DNA of 64,000 bases from Microbacterium sp. AB (GCF_032878875.1 NZ_CP118157.1:372001-436000), one strand, 5' to 3'. Counted from the stretch's first letter, positions 25,887 to 37,963 are shown. The notes: a model not told the origin generated them from the letters alone. A program made the numbers and translations.

Positions 25887-26957
25887 GTGAGCAGCTGGAA
25901 GACCCTGTCCGTCCATGACCCGATCGACGCCGCCGCGTCGTCGGCGGACGTCGTCTACGCGACGGGGGACGCCGTGGCCCAGGGCGAGGCGCACGGGCGG
26001 CACGCCGCCGAGAAGATCCGCGCGAACGTCGCCCTCATCGACCGCATCGTCGCCGACCACCCGGGCATCGGCCGGGACGAGTTCGACGAGCTGGTCGCCC
26101 GCAACCACGCGTTCGCGACGACGCAGGACCCCGACCTCGCGCCCATCGTCGCGGGCATCGCGGCGGGCTCCGGACTGCCCGAGAAGGCGCTCTGGGGGCT
26201 CAACCTGCCCGCGCACTTCCTCCTGGGGCGCATCGCGCAGGAGTGCTCGCAGCTCTACCTCGGCGCTCCGCGGGCGACGGGCGCCTTCCTCGCGAAGACG
26301 CGCGACTTCCCCGCCGACCGGGCGTTCGCCCAGGTCGTCGTGGTCTCGGAGCACGCCGACGGGACGCGCACGATCGCCGGTCACACGGCGGGCTCGGTCA
26401 CGTGGCCGGGAAGCGGCCTGACCTCGCACGGCGTCGCGTACTCCACCTCGGGCGTGTGGTCGGACCGGGTGATGGCGGACGCCGCACGGGCGGACGCGGG
26501 ATGGCTGCTCTTCAACGGCGACGTCATCGCCCGCACGGCGCGCAGCGCGCGCGAGTTCGCCGAGCTCGCGGCCGCCCAGTCCCGCCTTGTCGGGATCAAC
26601 CTCGTCGCCGCCGACCCCGAGGAGGCGTTCGGCGTCGAGCTGACGGCGACGGAGGCGTCGATCGTCCCCGCCGCGGACGGCCGGCTCATCCGCACGAACC
26701 ACTACGCGACGCAGACGGGCGAGTTCGGCGCGATCGGCCCGCGCGAGAGCGAGTATGAGAACACCTTCCGGCGTGAGCGCTTCCTCTCCGGCGCCACGGA
26801 CGGCGCGTCGGCCCGCCGAGGGCTCGACGACGTCCTCCGCATCATGGAGAGCGCGCCCATCTGCCGCGAGGCCGAGCCCGCATCGGGCAGCGTCTCCGAG
26901 TACACCTCCGTCGCGGACATCGCGTCCGGCGCCTTCGCCATCCGACTCGCCGCCTGA
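25887..26957 (+). CDS. C45/acyl-CoA:6-APA acyltransferase-like amidase
   Basis: Ntn-hydrolase of 356 residues resembling the isopenicillin-N acyltransferase (AAT) and peptidase C45 group, which cleave or transfer acyl groups on amide bonds after self-processing. The expected nucleophile is Cys120 in IAQECSQLYLG. The normal Gly before Cys is Glu here, so processing may differ. GAFLAKTRDFP and TNHYAT further fit the family. GTG 25887 has AGGAG seven bases upstream. No signal peptide, so it is cytoplasmic. It opens the large peptide-importer/HyuAB operon (30 bases to the next gene), suggesting that imported amides are first deacylated here. Confidence 0.75.
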   Translation: MSSWKTLSVHDPIDAAASSADVVYATGDAVAQGEAHGRHAAEKIRANVALIDRIVADHPGIGRDEFDELVARNHAFATTQDPDLAPIVAGIAAGSGLPEKALWGLNLPAHFLLGRIAQECSQLYLGAPRATGAFLAKTRDFPADRAFAQVVVVSEHADGTRTIAGHTAGSVTWPGSGLTSHGVAYSTSGVWSDRVMADAARADAGWLLFNGDVIARTARSAREFAELAAAQSRLVGINLVAADPEEAFGVELTATEASIVPAADGRLIRTNHYATQTGEFGAIGPRESEYENTFRRERFLSGATDGASARRGLDDVLRIMESAPICREAEPASGSVSEYTSVADIASGAFAIRLAA

Positions 26958-26987
26958 CAGACGGCTCCGTCCCCCTGAGGAATCCCC

Positions 26988-28520
26988 ATGAACAGCGCAC
27001 ACCGGCTCCCCGCCGTCCTCGCCGCAGGCGCGGCCATCGCCCTCGTCCTCAGCGCCTGCAGCTCGGCGGTCACGGGCGGCGGCTCCGGCGACGACGGAGA
27101 GCGGGACACCCTCCGCATCGGCCTGTCGGGCGGCGTCAACACGCTCGACCCGCACAACACCGCGAGCGTCGGCAGCGACCTCTCCGTCATCGGGTCGATC
27201 TACTCCGCGCTCGTGCACCGCACGGCGGACGGCGAGATGGAGCCGGACGCCGCGGAGTCGTGGGAGCGGATCGACGCGCTCACCTGGCGGTTCACGCTCG
27301 ACCCCGACGTGATCTTCTCGAACGGCGACCCTCTCACGGCCGAGGACGTCGTGTGGAACTTCGAGCGCGTGCAGGATCCCGACCTCGCGCTGCGCCTGCA
27401 GTCGTTCTTCACGAACGTCGTCGAGGTGACGGCCGAGGACGAGACGACCGTCACCATCCGCACCGAGCAGCCCGACGCCGACCTGCTGCAGGGGCTGTCG
27501 TTCTTCTACCTCCTCGACCCCGCGTGGGCCGAGGAGCACGACCCGGCGGCGGAGGCGATGGGCTCCGGCCCCTACGAGCTGACCGACTACACGCCCAAGG
27601 GCGCGCTCACGCTCGAGGCCCGCGACGACCACTGGTCGGATCCCGCGGAGATCCAGACGGTGGAGTATGCGGACCTCGGAGGATCGGAGGCCGAGGTGAA
27701 CGCGCTGCAGACGGGCGAGATCGATCTCGTGAGCGGCCTGGCGCCCAAGGACATCGAGCGCTTCGACGGCAACGACGACGTGACCCTCGAGCCCATCGCA
27801 TCCAGCCGCGCGGCGTTCGTGAAGCTCAACACGACGCTCGCGCCCGTCGACGACGTCCGTGTCCGTCAGGCCCTCAACTACGCCGTCGACAAGCAGGCGA
27901 TCATCGACTCCATCCTGCGCGGCACCGTCGAGCCGAGCAACGGGCAGATCCTCACCGACAACTTCACCGGCTACGATCCCGAGCTCACGGCGTACGAATA
28001 CGACCCGGAGAAGGCGCGTGAGCTCCTCGCGGAGGCCGGGTACGCGGACGGCTTCACGATCGCCCTCGAGTACCCCACGGACACCTACGTCGAGAGCGAC
28101 GCCATCGTGCAGGCCGTCGCCGCGCAGCTCGCCGAGGTCGGCGTGACCGTCGAGGCGTCGACTGCGCCGTTCGACGTGTGGCTGTCGAAGTACGTGCAGG
28201 AGGGCGACATGGCCCAGAGCATCTACATCACGCAGTCGTGGCAGACCACGAGCGGGTTCCTCGGCCTGTTCGAGCAGTCGAGCCCCTACGCGTACTGGAA
28301 CGACGACACCTACACCGAGCTGCTGGACACCGCGCGGTTCGCCGAGACCGCCGAGGAGCAGGACGCCGCCTACGCCGAGACGCTCGCCCACTTCCGCGAG
28401 CAGGCTCCCGTGCTCTTCCTCTTCCCCCAGCCGGCGATCTACGGGCACGACGCCGCGCTGGAGTGGACGCCGTCGGCGGACGGCTGGATCCTCCCGTATG
28501 ACATGGCCTTCACCGGATGA
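26988..28520 (+). CDS. ABC transporter solute-binding lipoprotein (peptide/opine family 5)
   Basis: Binding protein of 510 residues with signal peptide and lipobox (LVLSACSS). The family-5 signature region is VNTLDPHNTASVGSDLSVIGSIY, followed by DAAESWERIDALTWRFTLDPDVIFSNGDPLTAEDVVWNFER. Such proteins bind peptides, opines, nickel chelates or glutathione. A strong hairpin directly after the gene (28538-28572) probably raises its expression relative to the permeases. Confidence 0.92.
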   Translation: MNSAHRLPAVLAAGAAIALVLSACSSAVTGGGSGDDGERDTLRIGLSGGVNTLDPHNTASVGSDLSVIGSIYSALVHRTADGEMEPDAAESWERIDALTWRFTLDPDVIFSNGDPLTAEDVVWNFERVQDPDLALRLQSFFTNVVEVTAEDETTVTIRTEQPDADLLQGLSFFYLLDPAWAEEHDPAAEAMGSGPYELTDYTPKGALTLEARDDHWSDPAEIQTVEYADLGGSEAEVNALQTGEIDLVSGLAPKDIERFDGNDDVTLEPIASSRAAFVKLNTTLAPVDDVRVRQALNYAVDKQAIIDSILRGTVEPSNGQILTDNFTGYDPELTAYEYDPEKARELLAEAGYADGFTIALEYPTDTYVESDAIVQAVAAQLAEVGVTVEASTAPFDVWLSKYVQEGDMAQSIYITQSWQTTSGFLGLFEQSSPYAYWNDDTYTELLDTARFAETAEEQDAAYAETLAHFREQAPVLFLFPQPAIYGHDAALEWTPSADGWILPYDMAFTG

Positions 28521-28537
28521 CGACGGCTCGCCCGGAT

Positions 28538-28572
28538 GCCGCGGCCGTCCCCGTCACGGGGGCGGCCGCGGC
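28538..28572 (+). promoter_or_regulatory. intercistronic hairpin ending at the permease start codon
   Basis: GCCGCGGCCG pairs with CGGCCGCGGC (10 bp), and CCCC/GGGG extends the stem inside, with a GTCAC loop. The right arm ends immediately before ATG 28573, leaving no accessible ribosome site. It could stabilise the upstream binding-protein mRNA and damp permease translation. Confidence 0.75.
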
Positions 28573-29502
28573 ATGATCTCGTATCTCGCCTGGCGCGTCT
28601 CGGCGGGCGTGCTCGTCGTGCTCGCCGTGACGACGACGTGCTTCGTCGCGCTGCACCTCTCGGGCGACCCCGTGCTCATGCTCGTGCCCGCGGGGGCGCC
28701 GCCGGAGGTCATCGAGAACACCCGGCGTGCGCTCGGCTTCGACCGGCCGTTCCTCGTGCAGTTCGGGACGTTCGTCGCGCAGGCCTTCACGGGCCGCTTC
28801 CCCGACAGCATCGTCACGGGCGGGCCCGCGCTCGAGCTCGTGCTGTCGCGCGTGCCCGCGACGGTCGACCTCGCGATCGCGGCGACGGTGCTCGGCCTCG
28901 TCGTCGGCCTGCTGCTCGGCTACCTGGCGGGCAGCGTCCGCAACCCCGTCGTGCGCGGCGCCGCGACGGCGGTGACGTCGCTCCTCCAGGCGACGCCGAG
29001 CTTCTTCATCGCCGTCGTCGCGGTGCTCGTCGTCGCCGTGAACCTGCGCCTGCTCCCGACGGGCGGGGCGGGCACCCCGGCTCAGCTCATCCTGCCGAGC
29101 ACCGTGCTCGCCCTGTCGATCGCGCCGAGCATCGCCCGGGTGTTCCGCGGCACGCTCGTGGAGGTGCGACGGGAGGACTACGTCTTCGCACTGCGCACGC
29201 GCGGCGTGCGGGAGTCCCGCGTGCTCGCGCGCCACATCCTGCCGAACTCGGCGCTGCCGCTCGTCACCGTGCTCGGGATGGAGTTCGGCTCGCTCCTCGG
29301 CGGCACCGTCATCGTGGAGCAGATCTTCTCGTGGCCCGGCGTCGGCCGGCTCATCGTCGACTCGATCTTCCAGCGGGACTTCCCCGTCGTGCTCGCGGGC
29401 GTGGTGTTCCTCAGCGCGGCGCTCGCCGTGCTCAACATCGTCGTGGACCTCGTCTACGTCGCGATCGACCCGCGCGTCCGGCTTTCGGGAGGGGCGCGAT
29501 GA
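28573..29502 (+). CDS. ABC transporter permease (DppB-like)
   Basis: Membrane subunit of 309 residues with the DppB layout: MISYLAWRVSAGVLVVLAVTT helix, a periplasmic segment with GDPVLMLVPAGAPPE, and the loop REDYVFALRTRGVRESRVLARHILPN (EAA motif). ATG 28573 is preferred to 28498 because the hydrophobic domain starts there, although it directly abuts a hairpin. The stop overlaps the next ATG (ATGA). Confidence 0.92.
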   Translation: MISYLAWRVSAGVLVVLAVTTTCFVALHLSGDPVLMLVPAGAPPEVIENTRRALGFDRPFLVQFGTFVAQAFTGRFPDSIVTGGPALELVLSRVPATVDLAIAATVLGLVVGLLLGYLAGSVRNPVVRGAATAVTSLLQATPSFFIAVVAVLVVAVNLRLLPTGGAGTPAQLILPSTVLALSIAPSIARVFRGTLVEVRREDYVFALRTRGVRESRVLARHILPNSALPLVTVLGMEFGSLLGGTVIVEQIFSWPGVGRLIVDSIFQRDFPVVLAGVVFLSAALAVLNIVVDLVYVAIDPRVRLSGGAR

Positions 29503-30364
29503 GGCGCCTGCGCTCCCGGGTCGCCGCGACGGACGCCGGCCTCGTCGTCGGCGTCGTGGCGACCGCGGTCGTGCTCCTCGCCACGATGGTCGGGCCCCTC
29601 CTCCTGCCCTTCGACCCGCTGCAGCAGGATCTGTCGAGGACCCTCCTGCCTCCCGGGAGCGTCACCGACCGCGGCGTTCATCTCTTCGGCACGGACGACC
29701 TCGGCCGCGACGTGCTCGCCCGCACGCTCGCCGGCGGGCGCATCCCGATCCTCGTGGGCCTCGGCGCCGTGGCGTGCGGGGGCGTCTTCGGGACGGTGCT
29801 CGGGCTCGCCGCCGGGTTCCTCGGGGGATGGGCCGACAACGTGCTCTCGCGCCTCGCCGACGTCCAGCTGTCGCTGCCGTCGATCCTCGTCGCGCTCACG
29901 CTCCTGGCGTTCTCGGGGCAGAACATCGCCATGCTCGTCGCGGTCATCGCCGTGACGGGATGGCCGGCGTACTTCCGCCTCGTGCGCTCCGCGACGCTCC
30001 AGCTGCGGGTCCGCCCGTTCGTCGACGCCGCGATCTCGTCGGGGCAGAGCCGTGCGTCGGTCGTCGTGCGGCACCTCCTGCCGAACGTCCGCGTGCTCCT
30101 CGTCATGTGCGTCACCCTCGACTTCTCCCGCGCGATCCTCATGGAGGCCGGTCTCAGCTTCCTCGGGCTCGGCGTGTCGCCGCCGTCCCCCGACTGGGGG
30201 CTCATGGTGTCGCAGGGGCAGTCGCTGCTGACGATCGCGTGGTGGATGGCGACGTTCCCCGGCATCGCGATCGTCGTGCTCGTGCTCGCGGTCAACCTCG
30301 TCGGCGACTGGCTGAGCGCGCGCCGCGAGGTCGCCGACGCCGCGGCGGAGAGGCAGGTGCTCGC

Positions 30365-30368
<4 letters not shown>
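29499..30368 (+). CDS. ABC transporter permease (DppC-like)
   Basis: Second permease of 289 residues. It has HLFGTDDLGRDVLARTLAGGRIPILVG, typical of DppC, the EAA loop FVDAAISSGQSRASVVVRHLLPN, and SFLGLGVSPPSPDWG near the end. It overlaps its neighbours by four bases on both sides. Confidence 0.93.
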
Positions 30369-31932
<1,564 letters not shown>

Positions 31933-31936
<4 letters not shown>

Positions 31937-34035
31937 CCCGCGGCGGATACCGCATCGGGATCGACGTGGGCGGCACGTTCACCGACTTCGCCGTCGTCGA
32001 CGTGACGGGAGGGGAGGCGGCCGTGTCGTTCAAGGTGCCCAGCACCTCGTCCGACCCTGCCCGGGCGGTGCTGTCCGGCCTCGCGCACGCCGTGGGGGAC
32101 CTCGTCCCCGCGGACGCCGTCGAGGCCGTCGTGCACGGCACGACGATCGGCCTCAACACGATCGTGCAGCGCGCGGGGGCCCACGTCGGGCTCGTCGTGA
32201 CGCGCGGCTTCCGCGACGTCATGCAGCTCACCCAGCGGCTGCCGGAGGAGTACGACCTGCGTCAGCCGCACCTTCCGTCCCTCGTGGCGCGGGAGGACAT
32301 CGTCGAGATCGACGCGCGGCTCGACGCCCGCGGCGCCGTGCTCGCGCGCCCCGACGGGCACGAGCTCGACCGGGTGGCCGACGAGCTGCGCACGCGCGGC
32401 GTCACGGCGGTGGCGCTCTCCGTGCTGCACGGCTACGCCGACCCCGCGTTCGAGGCACGGCTGGCGGAGGAGATCGAGCGCCGTCTGCCCGGCGTGCCCG
32501 TCTCGGCGGCGGCCCTCCTGTGGCCGCAGATCCGCGAGTACGAGCGCACGGCGCTCGCGACGATCAACGCGTACGTCGCCCCGCTCATGCGCCGCTACCT
32601 GGGGGAGCTCCGCACGGGCATCCGCGATCTCGGCGTCGACGCGCCGCTCTTCGTCACGACGAGCGCCGGAGGCTGCATCGGCGTGGAGTCGGCGATCGAC
32701 CGCCCCGTCGAGACGCTGCTGTCGGGCCCGGCGTCGGGCGTGATGGCGGGGGCGCTGCTCTCGCGGGCGACCGGGGCCGATCTCATCTCGCTCGACATGG
32801 GCGGCACCTCGACCGACATCTCCGTCATCTCCGGCGGGCAGCCGGCGTTCGCGACGCGGAGCGAGGTGGGAGGCATCCCCCTCATCACGCCCGTCGTCGA
32901 CGTCAACGCGATCGGCACGGGCGGCGGGTCGATCGTCTGGGTCGACGGGCAGGGGCTGCTGCGCGTCGGCCCCCGCAGCGCGGGCGCGGATCCGGGTCCC
33001 ATCGCGTTCGGCCGCGGCGGCGAGGAGCTCACCCTCACCGACGTCTACCTGCTCGCGGGAATCCTCTCGCCGGCGTCGTTCGAGCACCGCTTCGGCGCGT
33101 TGCGGCTGGAGCGTGCGCGCGAGGAGGCCGAGCGGATCGCCCGCGTGCTCGGCCACGAGGGCGACGACCCCGTGGCGTTCACGACGGCGGGGGCGCTCGA
33201 GCTGTCGACGGCGCTCGCGGCGAGCGAGCTGCGGAAGATGCTCGCACGGCACGGGCGCACGGCGTCGCAGTTCGCCATCGCGCCCTTCGGCGGCGCAGGG
33301 CCCGTCGCCGGAGCGCTGCTCGCCGAGGAGGTCGGCTCCGCCGAGGTGATCGTGCCGCTCAACGCCGGGACGTTCTGCGCGCTGGGGGCCGCGTGGTCCG
33401 ACATCCGCCGCGAGCTGCTGCGCGGCGTGGGGCGGCCGCTCGCGGAGAGCGCGGAGACGATCGCCGCTCTCGCGGAGACCCTGCGACGCGACGGCGTGGA
33501 CTGGGCGACGGCGCAGCTCGGAGACGCCGACGCCGCGCGCCGCGTGACCTGCCGCACGAGCTTCTCGGCGCGCTACCGCGGCCAGGTCTACGAGCTGCAC
33601 GTCGCGATACCGGACGACGACCTCCCGCTCGACGCCGCCGAGCTCGCCGAGCGCTTCCACACGGAGCACGCGCGCGAGTTCGGCTACCGCGACACGGCGT
33701 CCCCCGTCGAGGCGATCGCCGTCCGGGCGGTCGTCATCGCCGCAGCCCCCGGAGAGCCCTCCCTCGCCGCGCATCCCGCAGACGGACGTCCGGGCGACCG
33801 GGATCGCGAGCGCCGGATGCTCGTCGGCGGCGCATGGCGCACGGTCCCCGTCCGCGGCCTCGCGGATCTGGAGGCCGGCGGCGTGGCGGGCCCGGCGGCG
33901 TTCGACCTGCCGGACTCGACGATCCTCGTGCCGGACGGATGGACGGCGGCGCCGTCGGACGGCGCCGTGCGCCTCCGCCGGACGCCGGCCGCGGTCGCCG
34001 CGCCCGGACGCGCCCTGACGGGGGCACGCGCATGA
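31933..34035 (+). CDS. hyuA: hydantoinase/oxoprolinase family protein, HyuA subunit (cluster 2)
   Basis: ATP-dependent ring-hydrolase subunit of 700 residues: RIGIDVGGTFTDFAVV, VVHGTTIGLNTIVQRAG, SLDMGGTSTDISVIS and FGGAGPVAGALLAEE. It resembles the cluster 1 protein but lacks the repeat tail, and the two are clearly not a recent duplication (first halves differ at many positions). It is encoded directly after the peptide-type ABC ATPase, overlapping by four bases, so it presumably acts on a compound imported by that system. Confidence 0.9.
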
Positions 34036-36071
34036 CCGCCGCCGGGTCGGCCTCCGTCAGGAGGAGCCTCCACACTCCCGCCGTCTCCGCCCGCCTCCAG
34101 GCCATCGCGGTCGAGATGAGCTACACGATCAAGCGCACGAGCCGCTCGCTCTACGTGAAGGACGGCGAGGACTTCTGCGCGTCGGTGGCGGGGCTGGACG
34201 GCCTGCTGCTGGCGGCACCCGACTCGGTCGGCTCGACGCTGCTCACGATCGTCGACGTCAGCGCGACGCTCGAGGCGGTGGGGCCGCTGAAGCCCGGCGA
34301 CGTCGTCATCACGAACGACGCGCACACCTCGAAGGGACTCAGCACGCACCTTCCCGACATCCACGTCGTCGCGCCGTACTTCCACGAGGGCGAGATCGTC
34401 GCGTACGGATGGGCGTTCATCCACTGCTCCGACATCGGAGGGCGCGTGCCGAGCAGCGTCTCCCCCTTCAACCGGACGGTGTACGAGGAGGGGCTGCAGA
34501 TCCCGCCGACGCTGCTGTCGGACGGCGGCGCGCTCAACGAGCCGCTCCTCGACCTCATCCGCCTCAACACGCGCACGGCGGAGGCGAACGTCTCCGACAT
34601 CCGGGCGATGCTCGCGGGGATCCGGGCAGGCGAGCGGCAGATCGCCGAGCTCGTCGCGCGCTACGGCGCGGACGAGTTCGCGGCCGTCCAGCGCGATCTG
34701 CAGCGCGGCGCCGCCGAGCACGCGCGCGCCCTCTTCCGGACGCTCCCGGCCGGGACCTATCGCTTCAGCGACTTCCTCGACGACGACGGCGTCTCGCGCC
34801 ATCCCGTGCGCTTCGCCGTCACGACGCGCATCGAGGAGTCGGGGGACGTCGTCGTCGACTTCCGCGGCACCGACCCGCAGGTGCCGTCGGCCTACAACAT
34901 CGTCAGCCACGGCCGGCCGCACGCGATGGTGACCGGCCGCGTGCGCTCCGTGCTGCAGACGCTCGATCCCGCGACCCCCGTCCACGGCGGCCACACGGGC
35001 GCGATCACGGTGGCGGCGCCGGCCGGCTCGGTCGTGAACGCCGCGTATCCGGCGGCGATGGGCGTGCGCCACGGCTCGGCCGTGCGCGTGTCCGACGCCG
35101 TGGGCGGCTGCTTCGCGCAGGCGGCGCCCCGCGTCATGCCGGCCGCGGGAAGCGGCGTGGTCATCCCGATCGTCGTGTCGGAGCAGCACGAGCACGGCCG
35201 GTCGTCGCAGGTGCTCACGCGCATCTTCGGCGGCTTCGGCGGCGCCTACGGCCTCGACGGGCACGACGGCAAGGACAACAGCTACTCGAACCTCGCGTCG
35301 AGCCCGATGGAGTCGTCGGAGTCGGAGCTGCGCGTGCGCGTGATCGACTACTCCCTGCGCCCGGACTCCGGCGGGGCGGGCCGGTGGCGCGGCGGCATGG
35401 GACGGCAGCTGACGTTCGAGATCCTCGCCGACGGGACGCAGGTCCTCGGGCGCGGCCTGGAGCGCTTCACGTTCCGCCCCTGGGGCGTGGCGGGCGGGCA
35501 GCCGGGCGAGAAGATGCGGCTCGTGCTCAACGAGGGGACCGAGCGCGAGCGGGAGCTCGGCAAGATCGACGTCCTCTCGGTCGATCGGGGCGACACCGTG
35601 ACGTTCCGCTCGCCGGGCGGGGGCGGATGGGGGGACCCGTTCCTGCGCGATGCCGCGGCCGTGCTCGCCGACGTGCGCGCGGGGCTCGTCTCGGTCGAGG
35701 CGGCGCGCGAGGCGTACGGCGTGTGCATCGCGGAGGACGCGCACGGGCTCGTCGTCGCCGCCGAGGCGACGGACGCCGCGCGGGCGGCGAGGCCCCTCGT
35801 CCACGACGAGGAGGCGCATGCGTTCGCCTTCGGGCCCGAACGCGACGCCTGGGACGACGTGTTCCCCGAGGCCTGGTACGACCGGTTCGAGAGCGTGCTG
35901 TTCGCCGCGCCGGCCGACGCGCGGCAGCGCCTGCGCACCGGACTGTTCGACGAGGTGCTCGCCGCGCTGCCGGAGCGGTTCCCGAACGACCAGGGCGACG
36001 GGCGTGCGCGCACCCTCGCGCGCCGGCACGCGGAGGCGCTGCTCGTCGCGCTCGAGCGTGGCGGGACATGA
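34032..36071 (+). CDS. hyuB: hydantoinase/oxoprolinase family protein, HyuB subunit (cluster 2)
   Basis: Partner of the preceding HyuA, 679 residues. It has VEMSYTIKRTSRSLYVKDGEDF, ITNDAHTSKGLSTHLPDIH, GWAFIHCSDIGGRVPSSVSP, RPWGVAGGQPGEKMR and GGGWGDPFLRDAA. Compared with cluster 1, the DPYLSHG loop is replaced by DAHTSKG, near the conserved core, which may reflect a different substrate. The ATGA overlaps with hyuA and with the FAD-protein gene show that the four genes are translated as one block. Confidence 0.9.
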   Translation: MTAAGSASVRRSLHTPAVSARLQAIAVEMSYTIKRTSRSLYVKDGEDFCASVAGLDGLLLAAPDSVGSTLLTIVDVSATLEAVGPLKPGDVVITNDAHTSKGLSTHLPDIHVVAPYFHEGEIVAYGWAFIHCSDIGGRVPSSVSPFNRTVYEEGLQIPPTLLSDGGALNEPLLDLIRLNTRTAEANVSDIRAMLAGIRAGERQIAELVARYGADEFAAVQRDLQRGAAEHARALFRTLPAGTYRFSDFLDDDGVSRHPVRFAVTTRIEESGDVVVDFRGTDPQVPSAYNIVSHGRPHAMVTGRVRSVLQTLDPATPVHGGHTGAITVAAPAGSVVNAAYPAAMGVRHGSAVRVSDAVGGCFAQAAPRVMPAAGSGVVIPIVVSEQHEHGRSSQVLTRIFGGFGGAYGLDGHDGKDNSYSNLASSPMESSESELRVRVIDYSLRPDSGGAGRWRGGMGRQLTFEILADGTQVLGRGLERFTFRPWGVAGGQPGEKMRLVLNEGTERERELGKIDVLSVDRGDTVTFRSPGGGGWGDPFLRDAAAVLADVRAGLVSVEAAREAYGVCIAEDAHGLVVAAEATDAARAARPLVHDEEAHAFAFGPERDAWDDVFPEAWYDRFESVLFAAPADARQRLRTGLFDEVLAALPERFPNDQGDGRARTLARRHAEALLVALERGGT

Positions 36072-37963
36072 CGCTCCGCATCGCGATCGTCGGCGGAGGG
36101 CCGAGGGGGCTCTCCGTGCTCGAGCGCCTGTGCGCGGGGGCGGCCCGCGGACCCGGCCTCGCGCTCGAGGTGCTGCTCTACGAGCCGGGGACGCCGGGAG
36201 CCGGGCGCGTCTGGGATCCGGCCCAGCCGCGCGAGCTCCTCATGAACACGCGCGCCGGCGAGGTGACGATCTTCCCCGACGAGACGGTGCCGGTCTCGCT
36301 GCCCGCTCGGCACGGGCCGACGCTGCTGGAATGGGCGCGCGCCGTCGCCTCGCGCGACGACGCCGCGTGGGCGGCGTGGCCGCTCCTCGCCGAGGGGCGC
36401 CGCGACATCGCCGCGGACCTCGTCGACGAGTGCGCCCGCATCGCGCCGACGGGCTTCCCGTCGCGCGCGCTCTACGGCGCCTATCTCGCGGACGTCCTCC
36501 GCGCGCTGCGCGACGCGCCTCCGGAGGGGGTCGTCATCCGCCATCGCGCCCGCCGCGTCGTCGATGTCGTCGTCGACGGCCCGTCGCGGCTCGTCGTGGA
36601 CGACACCGGCCGGGCCGAGCGCGTCGACGCCGCCGTGCTCGCGCTCGGATGGCTCGACGCCGAGCATCCGCGACCGGCGGGCGATCGCTGGATCGGTCCC
36701 GACAACCCGATCGACCAGGATCTGTCGCGCATCGCCGCAGGGGAGCGCGTGCTGCTCACGGGTCTCGGCATGAGCATGTTCGACAACCTCGCGCGCCTCA
36801 CCGAGGGGCGCGGCGGCCGGTTCGTCGTGGTGCCCGGCGCGGCCGGCGCGCCCCTGCGCTACGTGCCGAGCGGGCGCGAGCCGCTCCTCGTCATCGGCTC
36901 CGCCTCGGGGCGGCCGTACTGGCCGAAGCCCGTGCTGAGCGCCCCGCCGCGCGCGCAGCGCCGTGACCACCTCGACGCCGTGCTGGAGCGCGCCGGCCTC
37001 CTCGACTTCGACGCCGACATCTGGCCGGCGCTCGTCGCCGACGCCGCATCCGAGTTCTATCGCGTCCTCCGCGAGCGGCGGCCGACCGCCTTCTCCGCGC
37101 CGGCGGAGGAGGTCGACGCGCGGGTCGCGCGGCTCGCCGCCGCGGGCCGCGACGCGCACGACCGGCTCGCGGGCCTCGCCGAGACGATTCTGCGCGATCC
37201 CTCCGACGGCCTCCCCGCCGCCGAGCTGCTCGGGGCGACGCCCCCTCCCTCCGCCGGCGCCGCATGGCTGCTCCGGCGTCTCGGGACGACGGCGGACGCG
37301 GTGGAGCGCGGCGAGGACGGCCCGCTCGTGCGCGCGCTGACGTCGCTCAGCGGCGCCAGGGCGGTGCTCGCGGCGCCGCTCGCCGAGGGGCGCGTGTCCG
37401 CCCGCTCCCGGGCGGACGGATACCGCCGGTACGGCGCGGCGGCTCCGCGTCTCGGCGGCGGCCCGCCCGTGCAGCGCGTGCGGCAGCTGCTCGCTCTGGT
37501 CGACGTCGGCGTCGCCGTCCTCCTCGGACCCGGGCTGCGCGCGGCCCCGGAGGAGAACGGCCTCGGATTCTCCTGCGCGGACGGAGGGGGCGCGCGGCTC
37601 CACGTCGACTGGGTCGTGGAGTCGTGGATGCACAGGCCGTCCGTCGCGCGCACCGCCGATCCGCTCCTGCGGGCGCTGCGCGATCGCGGCGTCGCCTCGG
37701 CGTTCGCCGTGCGCGACGACACGGGGGAGTTCGTCAGCGACGCGCTCCACGTCGATCCCGCGGACGGGGCGCTCGTCTCCGCCCGGGGCGCGCGCGTCGA
37801 CGGTCTCCACGCCGTCGGCATCCCGTCGGACGAGCAGCTCGGTCACAGCGTCGTCAGCCCCGTCCCCCGTTCCGGGTCGCGGTTCCTCGCCCAGACCGAC
37901 GCGGCCGCCCGAGCCGTCATCGAGCACGCGGCGGCGGGCGCTGCGGAGAGGACGTGCCCGTGA
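36068..37963 (+). CDS. FAD/NAD(P)-binding protein (NAD_binding_9-like)
   Basis: Predicted flavoprotein of 631 residues. The N-terminal Rossmann motif is IAIVGGGPRGLSVLERL (GxGxxG at residues 8-13), followed by GRVWDPAQPRELLMNTRAGEVTIF, typical of the FAD-NAD(P)-binding family, then VLLTGLGMSMFDNLARLT as a second dinucleotide-type turn. No known catalytic assignment fits. Members occur in amino-acid, siderophore and nitrogen-compound clusters. Its place after HyuAB and before the CMD protein suggests an oxidative step on the hydrolysis product. Confidence 0.75.
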   Translation: MTLRIAIVGGGPRGLSVLERLCAGAARGPGLALEVLLYEPGTPGAGRVWDPAQPRELLMNTRAGEVTIFPDETVPVSLPARHGPTLLEWARAVASRDDAAWAAWPLLAEGRRDIAADLVDECARIAPTGFPSRALYGAYLADVLRALRDAPPEGVVIRHRARRVVDVVVDGPSRLVVDDTGRAERVDAAVLALGWLDAEHPRPAGDRWIGPDNPIDQDLSRIAAGERVLLTGLGMSMFDNLARLTEGRGGRFVVVPGAAGAPLRYVPSGREPLLVIGSASGRPYWPKPVLSAPPRAQRRDHLDAVLERAGLLDFDADIWPALVADAASEFYRVLRERRPTAFSAPAEEVDARVARLAAAGRDAHDRLAGLAETILRDPSDGLPAAELLGATPPPSAGAAWLLRRLGTTADAVERGEDGPLVRALTSLSGARAVLAAPLAEGRVSARSRADGYRRYGAAAPRLGGGPPVQRVRQLLALVDVGVAVLLGPGLRAAPEENGLGFSCADGGGARLHVDWVVESWMHRPSVARTADPLLRALRDRGVASAFAVRDDTGEFVSDALHVDPADGALVSARGARVDGLHAVGIPSDEQLGHSVVSPVPRSGSRFLAQTDAAARAVIEHAAAGAAERTCP

